Below are positions 1-7,814 of a stretch of 64,000 nt of DNA, piece by piece. The stretch's first letter is position 1, and every line of letters begins with the position of its first letter. Under the pieces are notes generated by a model. That model was not told the origin of the DNA and searched no databases. It saw nothing but the letters and a program-made list of their open reading frames with translations. The translations under genes were made by a program, and so were the position numbers. The DNA lies in contig JAUZOO010000014.1 of the NCBI GenBank assembly GCA_030706405.1, forward strand, positions 34,573-98,572, written 5' to 3'. The stretch is from Bacteroidota bacterium (GTDB lineage: Bacteria > Bacteroidota > Bacteroidia > Bacteroidales > JAAUTT01).

Positions 1-798
1 CCCGAAGAAGCTAAATACGGTTTCACCCGCGAACAGTTGTTTGATGGTTACCGGATGATGAAGGAGAAAGGCGTTAAACGCTTCGGCCTTCACACCATGG
101 TTGCGTCCAACGAACTCGACCCAAACTATTTCATCGAAACTGCCGAAATTCTTTTTGACCTGATTGTTGAACTCTCACAAACACTCGATATTAGCTTTGA
201 ATTTGTTAACCTTGGCGGTGGTATTGGTATTCCGTACAAGCCCGAGCAAACCCCGGTTGACCTGGACGTGATGAGCAAAGGCATTCAGAAACTTTATCAC
301 GAACTGATTATTGGCAACAACCTTAAGCCGCTTAAAATATATTTTGAGTCGGGACGCGCTATTACCGGCCCTTATGGCTTTTTGGTGACCAAGGTATTGC
401 ACATTAAAGATACGTATAAGAAATACGCCGGGGTAGATGCCTGCATGGCCAACCTGATGCGTCCGGCGCTGTACGGCTCATATCATCACATCACCGTGGT
501 AGGTAAAGGGCAGCAGCCGCACAAAAACCTTTACGATGTAACGGGTTCGCTTTGCGAAAACAACGATAAATTTGCCGTAAACCGCCTGTTGCCCGAAATT
601 GAGCCTGGCGACATTATTGTTATACACGACACCGGGGCACACGGTCATGCCATGGGCTTTAACTACAACGGAAAACTTCGTTCGGCAGAGCTTCTGCTTC
701 GCGAAAACGGCGAGGTAAAAGAAATTCGTCGTGCCGAAACCCTCGAAGACTATTTCGCAACGCTCGATTTTAACGGATTGGGCAGCTTTAATGTATAA
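1..798 (+). CDS. lysA: Diaminopimelate decarboxylase, 3' part (5' end outside window)
   Basis: PLP enzyme that decarboxylates meso-diaminopimelate to L-lysine, the last step of lysine synthesis, in the cytoplasm. The reading frame is open from base 1, so the N-terminal part with the PLP lysine lies upstream of the window; about 265 residues remain. Visible are the glycine-rich phosphate loop GGGIG, the ESGRAI segment (counterpart of the usual EPGR), a RPALYGSYHHI segment typical of the LysA C-terminal domain, and the catalytic cysteine in CENNDKF, where most family members have CESGD. The related carboxynorspermidine decarboxylase is less likely because of the RPALYG segment. No gene follows closely on the same transcript; a palindromic element starts 8 bases after the stop. 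Confidence 0.88.
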   Translation, partial: PEEAKYGFTREQLFDGYRMMKEKGVKRFGLHTMVASNELDPNYFIETAEILFDLIVELSQTLDISFEFVNLGGGIGIPYKPEQTPVDLDVMSKGIQKLYHELIIGNNLKPLKIYFESGRAITGPYGFLVTKVLHIKDTYKKYAGVDACMANLMRPALYGSYHHITVVGKGQQPHKNLYDVTGSLCENNDKFAVNRLLPEIEPGDIIVIHDTGAHGHAMGFNYNGKLRSAELLLRENGEVKEIRRAETLEDYFATLDFNGLGSFNV

Positions 799-806
799 TA
801 CAGAGA

Positions 807-888
807 GGGTATTGTCTTTCCGGCGCAGACCGGAATCCTTAGCAGTCTTGTTGAGGAATTCCGGGTTTCATCTGAAATGACAATACCC
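807..888. repeat. Imperfect palindromic element, repeat- or terminator-like
   Basis: A perfect 10-bp inverted repeat (GGGTATTGTC at 807-816, GACAATACCC at 879-888) encloses a second, inner pair of CCGGAATCC-like and GGAATTCCGG-like segments. The right arm is followed by TTTTAG. It could end lysA transcription, but the long interior and layered arms look more like a dispersed palindromic repeat of the kind common between Bacteroidota genes. Confidence 0.5.
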
Positions 889-898
889 TTTTAGTTTA

Positions 899-1330
899 AT
901 GAAAACCACCACCTACCTCATATTCAATATCCTTATTGCCGGAATTATCCTGGTGGTTTTTGCGATTTCCGGTATTCATCGTCCCGATGAAAGTAAAATC
1001 AATAAAAAGTGTATTCACGAAGAATTGCTGGGAGGGAAATGCCCGGTTTGCGGTATGCCCGACGGTTTCTCGGCGATTATGAGGGGCGATTTCGCGAAAG
1101 CTTCCACGTTTCAAAAAAACAGTAACGATATTTTTCTGTTCTTTTTCTCCATGTTGTTGTTAAGGTTGCTATTGGTTTGGGCAATCCTCAAAACGGACTG
1201 GTCTGTTAACAAATTGATAAACCTGGATATTACCCTTTCGTTCATCGTTTTTATTTTCTTTTTTAAAAACCTGGCGCTACAATCTATTTACGTCTTTTAC
1301 AAGATGCTGATAACCGGCAATGTTGTGTAG
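899..1330 (+). CDS. DUF2752-like small membrane protein with CPxCG motif
   Basis: A 143-residue protein of unknown function. It has one N-terminal hydrophobic segment (about residues 6-24) and two more towards the C-terminus (about 75-97 and 107-133). Between them is KCPVCGMPDGFSAIMRGDFAKA, which matches the DUF2752 signature CPxCGxxxG followed by a GDxxxA helix. Family members are small inner-membrane proteins, and the paired cysteines could bind metal or be redox active, but no role is established. It stands alone on the plus strand and converges on the GH51 gene, whose stop is the next base. The start is the first ATG after the palindromic element. Confidence 0.6.
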   Translation: MKTTTYLIFNILIAGIILVVFAISGIHRPDESKINKKCIHEELLGGKCPVCGMPDGFSAIMRGDFAKASTFQKNSNDIFLFFFSMLLLRLLLVWAILKTDWSVNKLINLDITLSFIVFIFFFKNLALQSIYVFYKMLITGNVV

Positions 1331-3706
1331 TTATCTTGCTTTAATAATGACTACGCCTGCAGAAAGCGGCTGCATGGTAAAATGAAGCTCTCTTCCGCTG
1401 GTTTTTACTTCTCCCCGTTGAGATTTTATTTTTTTAGGTTCATCGATTGAGTTTCGGGCAGAAAGGTCGCCCGGGGCAAATTCCTTCATGGTGATTTTAT
1501 CCGGCTCAAAGCCCGGGGCTATGGTAATTTTTACAGCAATAGATGCCGTTGATGGGTTTACGGCTTTAAGATAAATGGTTTTGCCATCGGCAGAGCGTGT
1601 GGTGTTGATGTTAATTGCAGACGAATCGCCCGATAGCTCGACGAGGTTGGGGGCAAAATTGTCGTGCCACAGTTTAAGAACGATGTAGTTGGGTGCACCA
1701 AACCATTTCTCCTGATCGAAATTTATAAGTGCATTGTCCCATGCCGGTGCCAAAACATGCCGCATCAGTAATGCCGGCGAAGCCATAGAAACGATGTTGC
1801 CACACCGCTCAAAAGTATTGAGTACGCCGCCGCAATACAAACCTGTTTTCCATTCGGTGCTCTGCGCATTCCATTCGGATATGAATATTTTAACATCCGG
1901 GTTTGATGACGATTTAATCAATTGTTCGGTTTCCCGGATGAATTTTTCGAAATCGGCAGGGCCCTGGGCAAAGCGCTTGGAATTCTCGAAATGATGCAGA
2001 CTGATATAATCGATAATGGTAGCGGTTTTAGCAAGAAGAGAACGAGTCCATTCGAGACCGATACCTTCGTGTCCCAGTCCGCCACTTCCGCAACCAATAA
2101 TTTTGACTGATGGATCTGTTTTTTTCATTTGGGGAATTAACTTCTGAAGAATTTCGGAGTATTTATCTACTCCTATTCTCCATCCGTCGTCATTTATCTC
2201 CCAATATTTTACGTTATAAGGCTCCGGATGACCGTTTTGTTCCCGCACTTTACCCCAAGTTGAGGTTGCAGGGCCATTGCAATACTCGATGAATTCGCAG
2301 ATTGAGCGTATTGCTTCGGGAGAGCCATCGGCAATATTAACCGGGATTACAGGATCTGCCTCAACTTTTCGACACAAGGTCATAAATTCGTCTACACCCA
2401 AACTCAGCGGATCGACTTCATCCCATCCTATTTTGCTAATCCGTTTGGTCTGTGGGCCTATGGCGTTTTTCCAGTTATAATCCGAGAGGAATGCGCCGCC
2501 GGGCCAGCGTATAATTTTAGGCTGAAGGTTGGATATGGCTTTAAGCAGATCGGGACGAAATCCCCCGTTGGCTTCGGCCGATTGAGGCATCAAACTTACC
2601 TGGTCGAGCCAGACTGTGGCTTTCCCTTTTACGGCGATCTGAAGCGTGGCGTTGGCTAAGTTGCTGGCAGGGTTAAATTGAAGCGGGTATTCAGTCCATT
2701 CATCTTTAGGAGGTGCCAGCTTTTTTTCTTCCAGAACTTTATGCCCGTCAAGCAAACGGACGATGATCCCGTTTGGGGCATCGCCTCGGGCCCGGAAAGA
2801 GCCGTTGCAAACGTCATTCCTGCGAATACATAAATTATTCTGGCTGATGCTTGTTTCCTGTGTCTTGTTTACAATTTTAAGGCTACGGTTGCTATTGAAG
2901 GGCTGCGCATTATCGGACGAAACCTGTCCGTAACCATTGATTACCCAATGGCGGGCCGGAGAAGGAAGTGCGTTGAAAAGTGTTTTCCCGGTAAGGGAGG
3001 TTACCTTGAGATTCCGAAACTGCGCCCTGGCATTCCGGGCTCCCATACTGACCCATCCGCCAAGCGGCCCGGTGGTGTTGGTAAAATCGATGGTGAGACT
3101 GTCGTTTAACCAGGCTTGTATATGTTTTCCCTGGCAACGAACTTTGATTTTGTACCAGCATCCGGTTTCGATATTCCCGGAAACTGTTTTTACGGTTTGG
3201 GCTTCCTGTTTCTGGAGCTGCCGGTTAAAAAAAGTACATTCCAGATCGTAGCGGTGATTGCCGCCAGCCCCCATTACTAGCGTATAGCCATCGCGTTCAA
3301 CCCGCGGTCCGAAATTAGGACCATTGGAGCTTCTTACGCCAACCAGAAAGCCGTCTTTCCCGGCTGTTTTGCGGGCCTCGAGCGAAAATTCGTAATCGCG
3401 CCACGAACCATCGCCTATAATCATGCGGGTTTCGCGGTTAACCGGGGCCGATTCGATGTAACCGTCTTTTATAACCCAGTTATCGTTTGAGAGTGTTTCT
3501 TCAAAACTTCGGTTCCAGATCATGTCGCCCCAGAGGCCGCCGTTACTCGAATGGTAAATATGTTCAAGGTATTGTCCATAGATCCTTTCGTCGATTTGCC
3601 CAATTGTCTTCTCAGGGTAAAGGGTTAATGAAACGTGTTTTTCCTGGGCTGAAATAGCGACAGATAGTAGCCATAAAGCAACCAACAGTATATTTATTTT
3701 TTTCAT
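1331..3706 (-). CDS. Alpha-L-arabinofuranosidase-like GH51 protein with altered acid/base residue
   Basis: A 791-residue exported enzyme of the GH51 type, which normally removes terminal L-arabinose from hemicellulose or pectin. Residues 1-20 are a signal peptide ending at ISAQ. The N-terminal block YGQYLEHIYHSSNGGLWGD is typical of this GH51 subgroup; a laminin-G-like insert (about 75-240) and a carbohydrate-binding-like segment (about 250-375) precede the TIM barrel. The nucleophile is present (Glu611 in FISEWNA). At the acid/base site, where GH51 has GNE or DNE, this protein reads WEINDDGW, so Asp507 stands in for Glu. The gene has an unusually good Shine-Dalgarno sequence (AGGAG) just before the ATG. 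It has no co-transcribed neighbour. It may be a slow enzyme, one with changed specificity, or a binding protein. Confidence 0.82.
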   Translation of the reverse strand: MKKINILLVALWLLSVAISAQEKHVSLTLYPEKTIGQIDERIYGQYLEHIYHSSNGGLWGDMIWNRSFEETLSNDNWVIKDGYIESAPVNRETRMIIGDGSWRDYEFSLEARKTAGKDGFLVGVRSSNGPNFGPRVERDGYTLVMGAGGNHRYDLECTFFNRQLQKQEAQTVKTVSGNIETGCWYKIKVRCQGKHIQAWLNDSLTIDFTNTTGPLGGWVSMGARNARAQFRNLKVTSLTGKTLFNALPSPARHWVINGYGQVSSDNAQPFNSNRSLKIVNKTQETSISQNNLCIRRNDVCNGSFRARGDAPNGIIVRLLDGHKVLEEKKLAPPKDEWTEYPLQFNPASNLANATLQIAVKGKATVWLDQVSLMPQSAEANGGFRPDLLKAISNLQPKIIRWPGGAFLSDYNWKNAIGPQTKRISKIGWDEVDPLSLGVDEFMTLCRKVEADPVIPVNIADGSPEAIRSICEFIEYCNGPATSTWGKVREQNGHPEPYNVKYWEINDDGWRIGVDKYSEILQKLIPQMKKTDPSVKIIGCGSGGLGHEGIGLEWTRSLLAKTATIIDYISLHHFENSKRFAQGPADFEKFIRETEQLIKSSSNPDVKIFISEWNAQSTEWKTGLYCGGVLNTFERCGNIVSMASPALLMRHVLAPAWDNALINFDQEKWFGAPNYIVLKLWHDNFAPNLVELSGDSSAININTTRSADGKTIYLKAVNPSTASIAVKITIAPGFEPDKITMKEFAPGDLSARNSIDEPKKIKSQRGEVKTSGRELHFTMQPLSAGVVIIKAR

Positions 3707-3888
3707 TTCACTCCTGTAATGATTATGATGCAGTGTAGTCCGAAAAATAGTACAAAGGATTTAAGTATGCACAAAAACTATACCTCTTTTCTGTTTATTC
3801 CGGGGTTTATTCAAAATTGGTATTTTGATTTTTTTTTATTAAGTTTAATTGTCAATACATTAGAAGTTCTAACCTAAAACAGATAATC

Positions 3889-4305
3889 ATGAGTATCATG
3901 AAAGAGTTCAAAGAATTTGCCATGCGTGGCAATATGATCGATTTGGCAGTAGGTATTGTCATTGGGTCGGCATTTGGAAAGATTGTTACCTCGTTGGTAA
4001 CCGACATTATTATGCCTCCGATTGGTCTTTTGATTGGTGGCGTTAATTTCTCCGACATTAAAATAGTGCTCAAGGAGGCCATTGTCAATTCGGCAGGCAA
4101 AGTAACCACTGCTGCTGTATCGATAAATTTTGGAAATTTTATTCAGATTATTTTTGACTTCTTGATTGTGGCTTTTGCTGTATTTTTATTCATTAAAGCG
4201 TTAAACAAGATTCAACGAAAAGATAAAGAAACTCCTGCTCCTGCAGCCCCTACCAAGCAAGAAGAACTGCTTTCTGAAATTCGGGATTTGCTAAAAATGA
4301 AATAA
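3889..4305 (+). CDS. mscL: Large-conductance mechanosensitive channel
   Basis: MscL forms a homopentameric inner-membrane pore that opens under membrane tension and releases solutes on osmotic downshock. The 138-residue length fits. The N-terminal helix [19 protein letters not shown] and the pore-lining first membrane helix with its small-residue pattern ([17 protein letters not shown]) are clear, followed by a periplasmic loop, a second membrane helix (about 85-105) and a charged cytoplasmic helix ending [13 protein letters not shown] second ATG lies four codons into the frame and could be the start instead. The gene is divergent from the GH51 gene, and 28 bases separate it from the next membrane protein, so they may be co-transcribed. 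Confidence 0.95.
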   Translation: MSIMKEFKEFAMRGNMIDLAVGIVIGSAFGKIVTSLVTDIIMPPIGLLIGGVNFSDIKIVLKEAIVNSAGKVTTAAVSINFGNFIQIIFDFLIVAFAVFLFIKALNKIQRKDKETPAPAAPTKQEELLSEIRDLLKMK

Positions 4306-4333
4306 AACTTTTGATCTTAACCTCCTTCTCCTT

Positions 4334-4990
4334 ATGCCTGTTATTAACATTAAAACGTTGTTTACGAAAGCTTCGTTAGTCACCTTGATTAAGATTTTTT
4401 TACCGGGAATATTGGTTTTGGGAATTGGGGCGATATGCCACCTGATATATAAAATTCCGTTTAGTGTTTACTCGCGCGACCCTATTCAGGTTTTGGAAGG
4501 AAAACCATACGTCGGGATTATTTCAAGCATCGGGATATTGCTATGGAGTGCCACAGCTTCGATTATCTATTTTTCGGCACTATTGATAGCTAAACAGCAT
4601 AAATCGAAGCAATTGTTAGGCTTTCTTCTTTATGCAGGGATTTTTACAACCCTGCTTTTGTTCGACGATCTATTCCTTTTTCACGATGTAATTTTTCCTG
4701 ATTATCTGAAGGTCAATGAAAATTTTTTTTACATTCCGTACGGTATCATTTTGCTGATATTCATCATTCAGTACCGAAAGCTGTTACTCGAAACGGATTA
4801 TATTCTGCTTTTACTGGCATTTGGTTTTTTCATTGGCTCCGCGGGAACCGACCAGTTTATTGAATATGTCTGCAATATACCGGGTGAATATATTTTGGAG
4901 GATGGATTTAAATTACTTGGGATCATTAGCTGGTTCGCATTTTTTAGCAGAACCTGTTACCGGTACGTTAAAATTAAAGATTTTGATTAG
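4334..4990 (+). CDS. Uncharacterised polytopic membrane protein
   Basis: I do not recognise this 218-residue protein. It has about six hydrophobic segments (roughly residues 18-40, 60-85, 92-110, 130-145, 153-172 and 188-203). Acidic and histidine residues sit close together at membrane edges: FDDLFLFHDVIFP (about 114-126), GTDQFIEY (about 170) and EDGFKLLG (about 187). Such a spread of D, H and E residues is seen in membrane metal-dependent hydrolases, but that is only an analogy. It follows mscL by 28 bases on the same strand and may share its transcript. A role in osmotic or lipid physiology would be a guess from position alone. Confidence 0.55.
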   Translation: MPVINIKTLFTKASLVTLIKIFLPGILVLGIGAICHLIYKIPFSVYSRDPIQVLEGKPYVGIISSIGILLWSATASIIYFSALLIAKQHKSKQLLGFLLYAGIFTTLLLFDDLFLFHDVIFPDYLKVNENFFYIPYGIILLIFIIQYRKLLLETDYILLLLAFGFFIGSAGTDQFIEYVCNIPGEYILEDGFKLLGIISWFAFFSRTCYRYVKIKDFD

Positions 4991-5180
4991 TTGACATTTG
5001 TGCGGGGGAGGGAGAGCTTTTTCGGGATTATATTTTATAAAGAAATTTGTTGTTTTGGTACGTGTTTTGTCTATTTTTAGCCTTACAATTTAAAAACTAA
5101 AAGTTGATAGGGAATATTTTGGACTTCTGACGATCAACTTCTTGAAACTGACATTAGCGAAACTTAACAACAAAAACCCG

Positions 5181-7649
5181 ATGAAAATTTCAACCTTTTC
5201 ACTTTTGGTACTTGTTTTATGCTTGTTCTCAGGGGTAAACGCACAAACCAAAAAAGCGCAGGACGACAGTAAATCGTCCTCAACAACCAAAAAGGTAACC
5301 CTCCCGTTTGAAAAAGTTTACCTTCATCTCGATCGGCCAAGTTATGTGGCGGGCGAGGACATTTGGTTTAAAGCTTATCTGATAGACGCCACCAACTCAA
5401 CCCTGTTCGACAACAGTAACCTGCTGTATGTCGAATTAATTTCGCCTGATTCAAAAATCGTTCAGCGCGATCAGGTGCGTCTTTCCAAAGGTACTGGTAA
5501 CGGCGATTTCCACCTTAAAGACTCGATTGCTGCCGGACGATATCAAATTAGGGCTTATACCAACTGGATGCGCAATTTTGGCGAGACATTTATCTTTAAA
5601 AAGGAGATACAGGTAGAGAGTTTTATAGCTCAGGCTAAAGCTGATGTAAAGACTAAACCTGCTGCAAAACAAAATCCTGCCACTACAGCAAGGGAGAATA
5701 AAGTGGATGTGCAGTTTTTTCCTGAGTCTGGTTCTCTTATCGAGAATGTCTATTCCAATGTTGCATTTAAGGCTATAGATCAGGATGGCAAAGGCAGTCA
5801 GGTATCCGGCATAATCCTTTCCTCATCGGGCGATACGGTAAGTGCATTTACCAGTGCTCATTTGGGAATGGGGAGTTTTAACATGTTACCTAAGCCGGGA
5901 CTAACTTATTATGCCGAAGGAAAATCCTCTCAGGGTTTGGCTTTTAAACTTCAGTTGCCTGTTGCATTAAAAACCGGCTATAATTTTAAAGTGTTCAGTT
6001 CGGATAACGGTAATTTAAAAATAACCATTCGTACCAATCAGGAAACAATGAACCTTCGTCCCGAAGAAGAACTTTTAGTTGTAGGGACAGCCCATAGTTC
6101 GCTATGTGCATCGGCATCTTTAAAGATGAAAAACCTCTTGGTGAATGTTTTTATCCCTAAAAAGGATTTCCCGGAAGGTATAACCATGCTCACTTTATAC
6201 GATAAGAATTATAAACCTTACGGACAAAGGCTTGTATTTGTTCAGCAGGATAACCATCTTAAAGTATCGCTTACTTCGGACAAGCCGGCGTATGCACCTC
6301 GCGAAAAGGTGACCCTCAACCTTTCGGTAAAGGATTCGGCTAATAATCCTGTTGCAGCAAATTTATCGCTTGCAGCAGTTGATGCGTCAATTATTCGTGA
6401 CACAACCAAGTATGCTTCGTCTATAGGTTCCTATTTTCTGTTGGAATCTGAGATCCGAGGTAATATTGAACATCCTGGTTATTATTTCGATAAAAATAAT
6501 CCAGACAGGTTAAAAGCTCTCGACTTACTCATGCAGACTCAGGGATGGCGCGATTTTCTGTGGAAATACCTTGCCGACACCACCATTAAACTGAATTATG
6601 ATATTGAGAAGGGAATTGTAGTTTCTGGAAAACTTCGTAAACTTTTTATTAATAAACCCCTGCCAAATGCCAATATTTCACTGGGGCTCTTTGGCGATTC
6701 GCCGTTAATAGCAATAGCCCAAACCGATTCCACCGGCCGGTTTGCTTTTGGAGGCTTAGACTTTACCGGACAACGAACCATGGTTTTAACAGCTACCAAT
6801 AAAGAGCACAATACCAAAGGTTGGCTTCAGCTCGATTCTTTGAGACAAGCCCCTGTTCCTGTTAATTTCCATTGGATGGAAACGCCCAAGGTGAAAGCCG
6901 AAGAAATTGCCTTTAAACAGGAAGCCGAATTGAGAAACAACATCATGAAAAAGTATAAGCTGACCGATACTATTCAATTAAACGAGGTTGTTGTAAAAGC
7001 CCGTAAGACTGCAACCGAAGCTAAAGACGACGGTCATTTTCGCATGTATGGAAATCCTGATTTTTCATTGCAGGTAACCGACGAAAATTCGGGGTATAGC
7101 GATATTTTTCAATTATTACAAGGTCGCGTAGCGGGTTTAATGATTTCGGGTGCTTATCCTAACCTTTCTTTTTCTATGCGGGGAGGCCACGGTACTCCTT
7201 TGTTTTTGCTCGATGGGGTTGAAGTGGATATCGATATGATAGGCTCTCTTCCGGTTGCTGATGTTGATAAAATTGAAGTGCTAAAAGATATTAGCAATTT
7301 GGCAATGTTTGGCTTTCGTGGAGGTAATGGTGTTATCAGCGTTTTTACCAAACGTGGATATGTTGCCGGGGCAAAACCGGTGTTCCATTCGGTTAATACC
7401 AAACTCAACGGATTTTACCAGGCACGCGTTTTTTATTCTCCCCGGTACGATGTTCCTTCTGACGAAGCTTCGAAACCCGATTTGCGCTCTACTATCTTCT
7501 GGGCTCCAAACATTAATACCGATGCCAACGGCAATGGGACGGTAACATTTTTTAATGGCGACAAACAAGCCCCTGTTTCTATAAAGGCCGAAGGGGTTTC
7601 TCAAAATGGCGATTTGTTAACTGTAAAGTCTTCGTATATTGTAAAATAA
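5181..7649 (+). CDS. Secreted MG2-type protein with TonB-receptor plug domain
   Basis: An 822-residue exported protein of a type common in Bacteroidota. The start at 5181 is chosen because it begins a good signal peptide (MKISTFSLLVLVLCLFSGVNAQ); an upstream TTG in frame would bury it. Residues about 40-150 resemble the macroglobulin MG2 domain (VYLHLDRPSYVAGEDIWFKAYLIDA). Further Ig-like or macroglobulin-like segments follow to about 480, then a carboxypeptidase-regulatory-like segment (about 490-560). Residues about 610-730 resemble a TonB-dependent receptor plug (QLNEVVVKARK, LLQGRVAGLMISG, FLLDGVEVDIDMI, IEVLKDISNLAMFGFRGGNGVI). There is no beta-barrel after the plug, only about 100 residues. 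Its role is unknown; an outer-membrane or surface assembly role is possible. A strong terminator follows. Confidence 0.75.
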   Translation: MKISTFSLLVLVLCLFSGVNAQTKKAQDDSKSSSTTKKVTLPFEKVYLHLDRPSYVAGEDIWFKAYLIDATNSTLFDNSNLLYVELISPDSKIVQRDQVRLSKGTGNGDFHLKDSIAAGRYQIRAYTNWMRNFGETFIFKKEIQVESFIAQAKADVKTKPAAKQNPATTARENKVDVQFFPESGSLIENVYSNVAFKAIDQDGKGSQVSGIILSSSGDTVSAFTSAHLGMGSFNMLPKPGLTYYAEGKSSQGLAFKLQLPVALKTGYNFKVFSSDNGNLKITIRTNQETMNLRPEEELLVVGTAHSSLCASASLKMKNLLVNVFIPKKDFPEGITMLTLYDKNYKPYGQRLVFVQQDNHLKVSLTSDKPAYAPREKVTLNLSVKDSANNPVAANLSLAAVDASIIRDTTKYASSIGSYFLLESEIRGNIEHPGYYFDKNNPDRLKALDLLMQTQGWRDFLWKYLADTTIKLNYDIEKGIVVSGKLRKLFINKPLPNANISLGLFGDSPLIAIAQTDSTGRFAFGGLDFTGQRTMVLTATNKEHNTKGWLQLDSLRQAPVPVNFHWMETPKVKAEEIAFKQEAELRNNIMKKYKLTDTIQLNEVVVKARKTATEAKDDGHFRMYGNPDFSLQVTDENSGYSDIFQLLQGRVAGLMISGAYPNLSFSMRGGHGTPLFLLDGVEVDIDMIGSLPVADVDKIEVLKDISNLAMFGFRGGNGVISVFTKRGYVAGAKPVFHSVNTKLNGFYQARVFYSPRYDVPSDEASKPDLRSTIFWAPNINTDANGNGTVTFFNGDKQAPVSIKAEGVSQNGDLLTVKSSYIVK

Positions 7650-7672
7650 GATAAGTTCAGATTACGAGAATG

Positions 7673-7706
7673 AAAGTCCGGATAGGTAACTGTCCGGACT
7701 TTTTGT
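7673..7706 (+). terminator. Intrinsic terminator after the MG2/plug gene
   Basis: Perfect 10-bp stem AAAGTCCGGA (7673-7682) and TCCGGACTTT (7693-7702) with a 10-base loop, followed by TTG TTTAAT. It lies 23 bases after the preceding stop codon and isolates it from mutA. Confidence 0.8.
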
Positions 7707-7779
7707 TTAATCTTTTGCCCACGTTTTTGCTAAGCAATATATTTGATCTGTTATTGGAATAACATAAGGTAAAATGCGT

Positions 7780-7787
7780 TACATTTG
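7780..7787 (+). promoter_or_regulatory. Putative Bacteroidota promoter -7 element for mutA
   Basis: TACATTTG matches the TAnnTTTG -7 consensus of the Bacteroidota primary sigma factor. A weak -33 candidate (TTGG at 7754-7757) lies 22 bases upstream. Transcription would begin about 20 bases before the mutA ATG, and this excludes the in-frame TTG at 7785 as the start. Confidence 0.5.
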
Positions 7788-7814
7788 CGTTTTAATTTTT
7801 TAAAAGGTCAAATT

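Noticed and set aside
7785..7814. Upstream TTG start for mutA
   Set aside because: It lies inside the promoter -7 element and adds residues not seen in the family.
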